Shown one piece after another: positions 57,431-64,000 of a DNA stretch of 64,000 nt. The notes under the pieces were generated by a model that worked only from the letters and a program-made list of their open reading frames with translations, ran no database searches and was not told the DNA's origin. The stretch's first letter is position 1; the number at the start of each line of letters is the position of its first letter. The stretch is from Maribacter sp. (GTDB taxonomy: Bacteria > Bacteroidota > Bacteroidia > Flavobacteriales > Flavobacteriaceae). The translations under genes were made by a program, and so were the position numbers. Where the stretch lies: positions 160,852 to 224,851 of the forward strand of contig DRFI01000021.1 in assembly GCA_011050675.1 (NCBI GenBank), written 5' to 3'.

Positions 57431-58807
57431 ATGAAAATTAAAGTAACGGCTGTATTTGATATAGGTAGAACTAATAAAAAGTTCTTTCTTTTTGATGAAA
57501 AATTTCAAGAAGTGCATCGTGAATACATTCGTTTTGACGAAATTAAGGATGAGGATGGTTACCCTACTGAAAATCTACAAGCATTAGAACAATGGGTAAA
57601 AGAAGTATTTGACAAAATACTTAATTCTTCTGAATACCAGATAGATGCATTAAATTTTTCTTGTTACGGAGCAAGCTTGATCCATATTGATGACGATGGG
57701 AAAGCGCTTACACCTCTTTACAATTATATGAAGCCTCTAAAAGATGAAATAATTGATTCATTTTATGAGAATTACGGTAATGAAATAGAATTTTCCAGAA
57801 AAACAGGCTCTCCAAAATTAGGTATGCTGAATACTGGTATGCACTTATATTGGATAAAAAAAACCAAGCCTGAAATTTTCAACAAAATAAAATATTCTTT
57901 GCACCTTCCTCAATATTTAAGCTTTTTATTTACAGGAGTTTCTGTCAGTGAATATACAAGTATTGGCTGCCATACTATGTTATGGAATTTTGAGAAAAAT
58001 GACTATCACGATTGGGTATACAAAGAAAAAATTGATCAAAAATTACCTCCAATCTATTCTGCTAGAAAAACAACATATATTAATTATAAAGGAAATTCTA
58101 TTAAAATGGGACCAGGCATCCATGATAGTTCCTCTGCTTTATTACCTTATATTAGAAGTTTCACAAAATCATTTTTATTAATTTCAACCGGAACATGGAG
58201 TATTTCAATTAACCCTTTTAATGAAGGAATGCTGACATCCAATGACATTAAAGATGGTTCTCTTTTTAATATGAGAATAGATGGTAGTCCCGTAAAAGTT
58301 TCTAGATTATTTTTAGGAAATGAATACAAGATTCAAGTAAAAGTTCTCTCAGAACATTTTAATGTTTCAGATGATGCCCATAAAAAAGTAAAATTTAATC
58401 AAGACACCTTTTTTGAAATCAATAAAGATTTTGTAAACATGTTTAAATGGTCCTCCATTTCTTCTGAAGATATGCCTAAGGAGACCACTATACCTTTTGA
58501 TAAATTTGAACATGCCTACCACCAGCTAATGTTAGAATTGGTTTTACTTCAAGAAAAAAATATTAGGGCTGCTATGGGTAATTCTAAAATAAAACAACTC
58601 TTTGTTGATGGTGGTTTTAGCGATAACCAAGTTTATATTCAATTGCTATCCCATTATATGGGAAATATGAAACTTAGCACCACAGATTCCTCTTTGGGAT
58701 CTGCCTTAGGTGCAGCAATAGCTATTTCAGATATAACTTTAGAAGCTTCATTTCTTGATAAAAATTATGCTATAAAGAAACACGCACCTTTCATTTTAAA
58801 TAAATAG
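57431..58807 (+). CDS. rhaB: L-rhamnulokinase, FGGY family
   Basis: A 458-residue FGGY carbohydrate kinase that phosphorylates L-rhamnulose with ATP. The phosphate-1 motif is FDIGRTNKKFFLFD at the start, TGTWSISINPF lies mid-protein, and the adenosine motif is FVDGGFSDNQVYIQLLSHY with a GSALGAAIA end. ATG 57431 is used; a TTG at 57404 would overlap rhaI. It sits 10 bases after rhaI, and its product is the substrate of RhaEW. Substrate assigned from context as well as sequence. Confidence 0.9.
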   Translation: MKIKVTAVFDIGRTNKKFFLFDEKFQEVHREYIRFDEIKDEDGYPTENLQALEQWVKEVFDKILNSSEYQIDALNFSCYGASLIHIDDDGKALTPLYNYMKPLKDEIIDSFYENYGNEIEFSRKTGSPKLGMLNTGMHLYWIKKTKPEIFNKIKYSLHLPQYLSFLFTGVSVSEYTSIGCHTMLWNFEKNDYHDWVYKEKIDQKLPPIYSARKTTYINYKGNSIKMGPGIHDSSSALLPYIRSFTKSFLLISTGTWSISINPFNEGMLTSNDIKDGSLFNMRIDGSPVKVSRLFLGNEYKIQVKVLSEHFNVSDDAHKKVKFNQDTFFEINKDFVNMFKWSSISSEDMPKETTIPFDKFEHAYHQLMLELVLLQEKNIRAAMGNSKIKQLFVDGGFSDNQVYIQLLSHYMGNMKLSTTDSSLGSALGAAIAISDITLEASFLDKNYAIKKHAPFILNK

Positions 58808-58811
58808 TATT

Positions 58812-59963
58812 ATGGCTATGAGTTTCAATTCAGACTATCCTTCTGTAGATGATTTAAGAACAAAATCAAAGTCAAGAATACCCAAATTCGCATTTGAATA
58901 TTTAGATGGAGGTTGCAATGAAGATGTAAGTCTGTCAAGAAATACATCTGAGATAAGAAAAATACAATTACAACCAAGATACCTAAGAAATTACGGGACA
59001 AGTTCAATAAAAACAAAAATAATGGGCATGGAATTCGATGCTCCTTTTGGTATTGCCCCCGTTGGACTACAAGGGTTAATGTGGCCAAATACACCCGCCA
59101 TTTTAGCAAAAGCTGCTTATAAGCATAATATTCCATTTATTCTTAGTACTGTAACTACAATGGATATTGAAAAAGCCAGCGAACTTACAGAGGGTAATGC
59201 CTGGTTTCAATTATACAATCCAGTAGATAATGCTATTCGGGATAATATTATTGAACGCGCAGAAGCAGCAGGTTGTCCTGTTTTGGTCTTGCTTTGTGAT
59301 GTACCCACTTTTGGCTATCGCCCAAGAGATTTTAGAAATGGGTTAGCACTTCCTCCAAAAATGACTATTGCCAATATATTACAGATACTAGGCAAACCAA
59401 CTTGGGCCTATAACACTCTTAAATATGGGCAGCCTACTTTTGAAACTTTAAAACCTTATACTCCTGAAGGCCTTAACCTAAAACAATTAGGAGCCTTTAT
59501 GGATAAAACATTTTCGGGCAAATTAAACGAAGAAAAGATAAAACCTATACGAGATAAATGGAAAGGGAAATTAGTTTTAAAAGGAGTGGCTTCAGAACAA
59601 GACACACAAGATGCTATACGTATGGGGTTTGATGGAATTATAGTTTCAAATCATGGTGGCAGACAGTTAGATGCAGCACAATCAACTATTAACTCCTTAC
59701 AAGAAATAGCTTTAAAATATAGTGATCAGATAGAAATAATGATGGATAGCGGTTTACGTTCTGGTCCAGATATAGCACGTGCCATGGCCAGCGGTGCAAA
59801 ATTCACATTTATGGGACGTTCTTTTGTCTATGGCACAGGTGCTCTAGGAAATAAAGGTGGCGATCATACCATTGACATGCTTAAGACTCAGTTTAAACAA
59901 GTAATGGATCAACTATGTTGTGAACGTATCGAAGATTTACCAAATCACCTAATAACCAATTAA
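58812..59963 (+). CDS. lldD: FMN-dependent L-lactate dehydrogenase / alpha-hydroxyacid dehydrogenase
   Basis: A 383-residue flavoprotein oxidising L-lactate to pyruvate. Family signatures: FEYLDGGCNEDVSL, MGMEFDAPFGIAPVGLQGLM, FILSTVTTMDIEKA, WFQLYNP, and the active-site SNHGGRQLD with the catalytic His, followed by MMDSGLRSGPDIARAMASGA for FMN phosphate. The position, four bases after rhaB, explains its role: it consumes the L-lactate made by RhaEW. Some relatives act on other 2-hydroxy acids, so lactate is inferred from the pathway. Confidence 0.9.
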   Translation: MAMSFNSDYPSVDDLRTKSKSRIPKFAFEYLDGGCNEDVSLSRNTSEIRKIQLQPRYLRNYGTSSIKTKIMGMEFDAPFGIAPVGLQGLMWPNTPAILAKAAYKHNIPFILSTVTTMDIEKASELTEGNAWFQLYNPVDNAIRDNIIERAEAAGCPVLVLLCDVPTFGYRPRDFRNGLALPPKMTIANILQILGKPTWAYNTLKYGQPTFETLKPYTPEGLNLKQLGAFMDKTFSGKLNEEKIKPIRDKWKGKLVLKGVASEQDTQDAIRMGFDGIIVSNHGGRQLDAAQSTINSLQEIALKYSDQIEIMMDSGLRSGPDIARAMASGAKFTFMGRSFVYGTGALGNKGGDHTIDMLKTQFKQVMDQLCCERIEDLPNHLITN

Positions 59964-59974
59964 TAAGTACTATT

Positions 59975-61390
59975 ATGAGTCAAAATCATCACGAAGAAAT
60001 ATTACTAGAGGAAATGGTAGGTGGCGAGTTTGAAAGAGAACCAGTACCACAATCCAAACTAAAAAGCTGGAAAAGTTTTCTTGGAATGTATGCTGGTGAA
60101 CATGCAGCCGGTACCGAATTTGTAATTGGTCCCTTATTCTTGACTACTGGTGTGAGTGCTTTTGATTTGATTATTGGTTTATTATTAGGAAATTTTATGG
60201 CTGTTTTAAGCTGGCGATTTTTCACTTCTGAAATAGCTGTAAAAAGAAGATTGACGTTATACTACCAGCTAGAAAAAATCTGTGGTAAAAGATTAGTTGT
60301 TGGATATAATTTGGCAAACGGAATTTTATTTTGTTTTCTAGCAGGAGCAATGATTACGGTATCAGCAACTGCAGTTGGAATTCCATTCGATATGGAAATG
60401 CCAAAACTAACCGATACAATGCCAAATGGAGCTACATGGGTAATTATCGTAGTAATTATTGGCGCAGTAATTTCACTAATAGCATCTAAAGGATATGATA
60501 CGGTATCTAAAGCTGCAAATTGGATGTCCCCAATAATTGTTTTAGCTTTCGTTGCTTGTGGTATTGTAGCATTACAGCAATTGGGTGTAGGCAGTTTTAA
60601 AGATTTTTGGAATATCTGGGGCGAAGGTGGTGAACCTTTCCCTGGACAGATAAAATACACCTTCTGGCATGTGTTCTTTTGGTCTTGGTTTGCAAATGCC
60701 GCAATGCATATAGGCATGTCAGACCTTTCCGTTTTTCGATTCGCAAAAAAATCAAATTCTGGCTGGACCACCGCTGCGGGTATGTATGTGGGTCATTACA
60801 TGGCTTGGATTGCAGCTGCATTATTGTATGCCGTTTATGTGCAATCTCCAGAAGCACAGGCATTATTGGCGCAAGGTCAGGCACCCAATGTAGCGCCAGG
60901 TCCTTTGGCATATAATGCTATTGGTGTTTTTGGAATAATTGCAGTGGTGTTAGCAGGTTGGACAACAGCAAACCCTACCATTTATAGGGCCGGACTCGCA
61001 TTTCAAGCAGTTTTGCCTAAAGCATCAACATTTTGGGTAACCATTTTAGCTGGTTCAATTGCCACAATTGCAGGATTATTTCCTGCCTTTGCAATGAAAT
61101 TATTAGACTTTGTAGCACTTTACGGATTTATTTTAGCCCCTGTCGGTGCCGTTATCGTATTTGAGCATTTCTTTCATAAACAAGCAGATATAGTCCAGAA
61201 TTATGCGGAAGTTGCCAATATCAAATTCAACAAATCAGTTTTTATGGCGTGGGGCATTAGTTTTGGCTTATTCTATTTTATCTCTTTTCAATTTGATGTA
61301 TTTCTTTCTTTTGTAACATTACCTGCCTGGTTGTTATGTGGCGCTTTATTTTTAATATTTAGCAAGTTATCTCAAAAGAAAAATACTTGA
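59975..61390 (+). CDS. NCS1/purine-cytosine-permease-like transporter, candidate rhamnose permease
   Basis: A 471-residue inner-membrane protein with about 12 hydrophobic helices. The first transmembrane region GEHAAGTEFVIGPLFLTTGV and the later LAGWTTANPTIYRAGLAFQA resemble the purine-cytosine permease (NCS1) family. It is last in the rhamnose operon, 11 bases after the lactate dehydrogenase, where other bacteria carry RhaT or another sugar transporter. No other sugar permease is present in the window, so uptake of L-rhamnose is likely; a lactate or uronate role cannot be excluded. Confidence 0.85.
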   Translation: MSQNHHEEILLEEMVGGEFEREPVPQSKLKSWKSFLGMYAGEHAAGTEFVIGPLFLTTGVSAFDLIIGLLLGNFMAVLSWRFFTSEIAVKRRLTLYYQLEKICGKRLVVGYNLANGILFCFLAGAMITVSATAVGIPFDMEMPKLTDTMPNGATWVIIVVIIGAVISLIASKGYDTVSKAANWMSPIIVLAFVACGIVALQQLGVGSFKDFWNIWGEGGEPFPGQIKYTFWHVFFWSWFANAAMHIGMSDLSVFRFAKKSNSGWTTAAGMYVGHYMAWIAAALLYAVYVQSPEAQALLAQGQAPNVAPGPLAYNAIGVFGIIAVVLAGWTTANPTIYRAGLAFQAVLPKASTFWVTILAGSIATIAGLFPAFAMKLLDFVALYGFILAPVGAVIVFEHFFHKQADIVQNYAEVANIKFNKSVFMAWGISFGLFYFISFQFDVFLSFVTLPAWLLCGALFLIFSKLSQKKNT

Positions 61391-61839
61391 TTTTTAGAAT
61401 AAATTAAAAATGAAATTTTATCGGAATTAAATCTCGCCTAAAATTAAGTTAGCATCAGAAAATTTTGTACCTCATATAAAATTAATATAATGGTGGACTA
61501 TAAGGCAAATTTGAAGAAAGCTTATACTTTCGACTACCTAACATCACAACTATTGACCGATTTTTTTATATAGATATAATGTTTACCCATTTTAATACTA
61601 AACTTCAAGCTTTCTCAATAAGAAACTCATGTAATAAAAGCTATTTTGAGAAAAAAGCAACACTAATAAAATACTTAGCTCGTCAAGGTACTTGGTTTTG
61701 CCCTCTATTCACAAATCTTTGAAAAGAAATCGTCATTGACACTAGCATAACCTTTAAAAAAAATTAGTTGCTAACAAAATTTAAAAATATCAGTTTTATC
61801 AGCTATATTTAAATCTAGAGATTTTTTATTCAGGTCAAC

Positions 61840-61856
61840 AAATCGACAACAGAAAA
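61840..61856 (+). repeat. 17-bp direct repeat flanking the PUL, right copy
   Basis: It is identical to 15417-15433 and followed in both copies by an A-rich ATAAA. It lies 450 bases past the end of the transporter gene. Confidence 0.5.
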
Positions 61857-61902
61857 AATAAAATTTAGCAGAACCCTTTGTATTCAGGCATTTCTATTAA
61901 AA

Positions 61903-61925
61903 GGTTTGAATCCAGTCGAGGTCAC
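61903..61925 (+). other. Possible tRNA 3'-end fragment
   Basis: GGTTTGAATCCAGTC looks like a T-loop with the 3' half of its stem, and GAGGTCACT could be the 3' acceptor strand. The 5' part of the T-stem pairs poorly and no complete tRNA can be folded upstream, so this is at best a fragment, such as is left at integration sites. A terminator follows directly, as it would after a real tRNA gene. Confidence 0.4.
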
Positions 61926-61929
61926 TACT

Positions 61930-61972
61930 AAAACCAGTACATAACAACAACATTGTTAGGTGCTGGTTTTTT
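61930..61972 (+). terminator. Rho-independent terminator after the tRNA-like fragment
   Basis: The outer stem AAAACCAGTAC / GTGCTGGTTTT encloses an inner stem TAACAA / TTGTTA, followed by T residues. Confidence 0.82.
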
Positions 61973-62379
61973 CATTTGCAGAAAATTTGCTGAAAAAATT
62001 GTTTTTATATTAGAATTCAATTGGTTTTACTAATGAATTCTTGAACAAAAGTGATCTCTACATAATAAATTAATCGAATCTAATTCCAACCATAATTGAA
62101 CAGAATATAATTTAAGTTTAAAAAGGAAATTAACCACTATCAGTATAAAGTGGTCAAAATTAATGAGTACATATAAATAATAACTATAGTGTGTAAAATA
62201 AACAAGACACTTATCTATATAAGAACTTGATATATTTTAGCTTCTACAGATATTTATACCAACAATAACCCAATCGGGTCGATTAGTTAAATGTGAGGGA
62301 ATGGTCATTGAAAAGTACCATAAATAAAGAGGCAATTTTAAGAATAAAAATTCATGACAAATAAACTACCAAGTTTAAC

Positions 62380-62589
62380 TTAACTACAACAATTAGCCCC
62401 TTCTTGTATTGAAGGACATTTTACAGTCCCATAAGAACAATAAACACAACAATCGCCTTCTTTTGGCTTTAGTAATGATTTACAATTTTTACATTCATAA
62501 AAAAACTGACATGCTGTTGTAGGCATCTTTTCTTTTGATTCGTGACTGCATTCAGGGCATGTAATTATTGATTCTAATTGTATCTCCAT
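62380..62589 (-). CDS. Small GDCCVYC zinc-ribbon protein
   Basis: A 69-residue cysteine-rich protein with two CxxC ribbons (TCPECSHESKE, YECKNCKSLLKP) and the GDCCVYCSYG motif, ending in CC. This family is usually encoded beside mercury- or metal-uptake proteins. Its start overlaps the MerTP stop by one base, so it is translationally coupled. Probably a cytoplasmic metal-binding partner; function not established. Confidence 0.88.
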   Translation of the reverse strand: MEIQLESIITCPECSHESKEKMPTTACQFFYECKNCKSLLKPKEGDCCVYCSYGTVKCPSIQEGANCCS

Positions 62590-63185
62590 TATTTCACGAT
62601 TTTGTATCCCGTACTAAGAATAGCAGTTTCTATATTTAGAAGGTCAACCTTCGTTTCATCATATTGTACAATGGTATTTGCAGCTTCATAGTCTGCATCG
62701 ACTTTAAGAACACCGTCTAGTTTATTAACTTCACTTTCAATATGTGCTTCGCACCCAGAACAAGTCATCCCTTCAATGGTTATTTTGATAACTTTTACGT
62801 TTGATTGCTCCACATAAATTATTTCCTTACCGGAAGATGAGTTGGAATAAAAAATATGTGAATAAGCAGGAAATGTAAGCACAGCCCCTGTTAATAGTGT
62901 AATCAAAAACAAAAACCCTAAGGAGTTGATAAATTTTGGTTTTTCATCTTCACATGCACAATCAATTTCAACTTCCTTTTTAGAACTGATTTTTTGATAC
63001 CATGCAAAAGCCAAAACTACAATAGTAAAACCGATTAAATAAGGTCTAAAAGGTTCAATCCAAGAAAAGGTAGATGCTAAACTAGTAGTCCCCGCTAGTA
63101 TTGCGAGTACCGGAGTAACACAACAAATAGATGCAGCTAAGGCTGTTACAATCGACGTGCCAAGCAATTTTTTATTTCCGATCAT
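62589..63185 (-). CDS. merTP: MerTP-like fused mercuric/metal transport protein
   Basis: A 198-residue fusion. The N-terminal 125 residues form a MerT-type inner-membrane unit with three hydrophobic segments and the Cys pair in SICCVTPVLAILAGT; a second Cys pair (CAC) is in the loop. The C-terminal 70 residues are a MerP-like heavy-metal-associated domain with GMTCSGCEAH. It moves Hg(II) or a similar soft metal inward. No mercuric reductase gene is visible in the window, so the metal is not certain. It overlaps the regulator gene by 4 bases. Confidence 0.9.
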   Translation of the reverse strand: MIGNKKLLGTSIVTALAASICCVTPVLAILAGTTSLASTFSWIEPFRPYLIGFTIVVLAFAWYQKISSKKEVEIDCACEDEKPKFINSLGFLFLITLLTGAVLTFPAYSHIFYSNSSSGKEIIYVEQSNVKVIKITIEGMTCSGCEAHIESEVNKLDGVLKVDADYEAANTIVQYDETKVDLLNIETAILSTGYKIVK

Positions 63186-63550
63186 ATTAAAACATTTTCC
63201 TTTTTCAATAAATCAAGTATGGAATTTATTGTAGTTAACTTATCCTTATTAAGGGCATAGAAAATCGTTTGAGCTTCTTTAGTAGCATAAATTAAATCTC
63301 TATCCTTTAACTTTCGAAGGTGTTGTGAAATTGCAGATACATTCATTTCAAGTATATCGCTCAAATCGCAAACGCAAAGCCTTTTTTCGCGTTTAAGTAA
63401 AAAGAGAATTTGAAGTCGAACCTTGTTTCCTGCCAAGGTTAATACTGCAGATACGAAATTTAATGAAGTATCCAACTCTTTTATAGAGGTTCTACAGTCC
63501 ATTATCTGTTCTACATCCGCTTCCAATCGTATACATATCTGTTTTCTCAT
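63182..63550 (-). CDS. ArsR/SmtB family metalloregulator
   Basis: A 122-residue winged-helix repressor. The metal motif LCVCDLSDIL (CxC) precedes the recognition helix MNVSAISQHLRKLKDRDLI; additional Cys residues at about positions 5 and 19 could take part in metal binding. It is first in the operon with MerTP and the zinc-ribbon gene, and probably derepresses them when a soft metal is bound. Confidence 0.9.
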   Translation of the reverse strand: MRKQICIRLEADVEQIMDCRTSIKELDTSLNFVSAVLTLAGNKVRLQILFLLKREKRLCVCDLSDILEMNVSAISQHLRKLKDRDLIYATKEAQTIFYALNKDKLTTINSILDLLKKENVLI

Positions 63551-63674
63551 AAAACAAATGTATGTATTTTAGCATTTGCTTAAATACAATAATACGTTAA
63601 AGATTTATAAGCATAGAAAAATATGCAGATTAAATTTTGATGCAGAAATTGATTATTAGAAGTCGACATCAATT

Positions 63675-64000
63675 TTAAAACTTATATACCATACCCAAAG
63701 CATAAGAATTTTGACCACTTTTAAAACTAAGTTCAAAATGTTCTTCCATGTAAGGTGTAGTAAATAAATAGGTACTACCAATACCTACAACAGCTCCTGC
63801 AAGAATATCCCAACCATCGTGTCTATCATTCAGACCTTCTAATCGGCTAAAGCCTACATATCCAGCCACCAAGTAGGCAGGCACTCCGTATTTCCATCCA
63901 TATCGTCTTTGTAGAAAAGAGGCACCTTGAAAAGCAAATGAAGTATGCCCAGACGGAAAGGCATGACCATCTGTTCTTCCTTCAGGTCTCGGTTTGTTAA
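63675..64000 (-). CDS. PAP2 family phosphatase, 5' end cut by window edge
   Basis: Only the C-terminal part (about 108 residues) is present; the frame stays open to the window edge. It contains GHAFPSGHTSFAFQGASF (PAP2 PSGH motif with catalytic His), a conserved RLEGLNDRHDGWDILAGA (second His motif RHxxxD) and a C-terminal extension SGQNSYALGMVYKF resembling an outer-membrane-type end. PAP2 enzymes dephosphorylate lipids such as undecaprenyl diphosphate. The true start lies beyond 64000. Confidence 0.85.
   Translation of the reverse strand, partial: NKPRPEGRTDGHAFPSGHTSFAFQGASFLQRRYGWKYGVPAYLVAGYVGFSRLEGLNDRHDGWDILAGAVVGIGSTYLFTTPYMEEHFELSFKSGQNSYALGMVYKF

Larger units (their letters stand above)
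61391..62379. other. Gene-free stretch right of the PUL
   Basis: Nearly 1 kb without a supported protein gene. It contains the right copy of the 17-base direct repeat, a possible tRNA 3' fragment and a strong terminator; the rest is AT-rich and unremarkable. Confidence 0.55.

Noticed and set aside
60262..60771. A 169-residue open frame antisense to the permease gene
   Set aside because: It lies wholly inside a well-supported membrane-protein gene, shows no domain and reflects codon bias of the opposite strand.
61840..61972. Possible complete tRNA gene
   Set aside because: Only the T-loop and 3' acceptor strand are plausible; no D-arm, anticodon arm or matching 5' acceptor strand can be found.

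Overview
The window looks like a chromosome segment of a marine flavobacterium (Bacteroidota, Flavobacteriaceae type). The basis is AT-rich DNA with few recognisable Shine-Dalgarno sites, a SusC/SusD pair, many lipoproteins with an SxC or GC lipobox, LytS/LytTR signalling, and a large polysaccharide-utilisation locus (PUL) rich in sulfatases and family GH78 alpha-L-rhamnosidases. I ran no database search; all family names come from reading motifs and overall sequence.

Region 1 (about 1-15.2 kb) is an accessory patchwork of small unrelated genes: acetyltransferases, an AraC regulator, a MEST-like hydrolase, a PD40 lipoprotein, an exported HIT protein, an NAD(P)H-dependent reductase, an arylamine N-acetyltransferase, a membrane-anchored GH113-like protein, a LytS/LytTR pair, an exported ankyrin protein and a beta-lactamase-fold hydrolase. 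Several broken genes lie among them: a truncated duplicate of an NTF2-like gene, a PhzF gene with a nonsense codon and lost catalytic Glu, and a CRP-like stub. Short CGTTG/ACAAC motifs recur between the genes, as in cassette-like arrays.

Region 2 (about 15.7-61.4 kb) is one coherent locus for a sulfated, rhamnose-rich glycan; ulvan is the best guess. It holds three stand-alone GH78 enzymes, a GH105 unsaturated uronyl hydrolase, three stand-alone sulfatases and a sulfatase-GH78 fusion. It also has a GMC oxidoreductase, SusC/SusD, and a possibly oxidative sugar operon (PVC-type cytochrome, DUF1080, DUF4432, phosphomannose-isomerase-like cupin, TIM-barrel isomerase, Gfo/Idh/MocA dehydrogenase). 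A complete intracellular L-rhamnose route follows: mutarotase, isomerase, kinase, fused aldolase/lactaldehyde dehydrogenase, lactate dehydrogenase and a permease. No ulvan-lyase-like gene was recognised. A sulfatase, a DUF1080 gene and a ThuA gene inside the locus are decayed.

The most striking non-coding signal is a shared operator. A decamer, read toward the gene as AGTACAGGAT, is repeated in tandem with an exact 10-bp period. It lies about 40-150 bp upstream of every major PUL transcription unit: nine sites, with four tandem copies before susC. Eight of nine point toward the gene they precede. A GntR regulator with a LacI-type ligand domain, divergent from the rhamnose operon, is the obvious candidate partner.

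Region 3 (about 61.4-64 kb) holds a possible 3'-terminal tRNA fragment with a strong terminator, then an ArsR / MerTP / GDCCVYC zinc-ribbon operon and the end of a PAP2 phosphatase gene cut by the window edge. A 17-bp perfect direct repeat (15417 and 61840) brackets region 2, so island insertion is possible but unproven.
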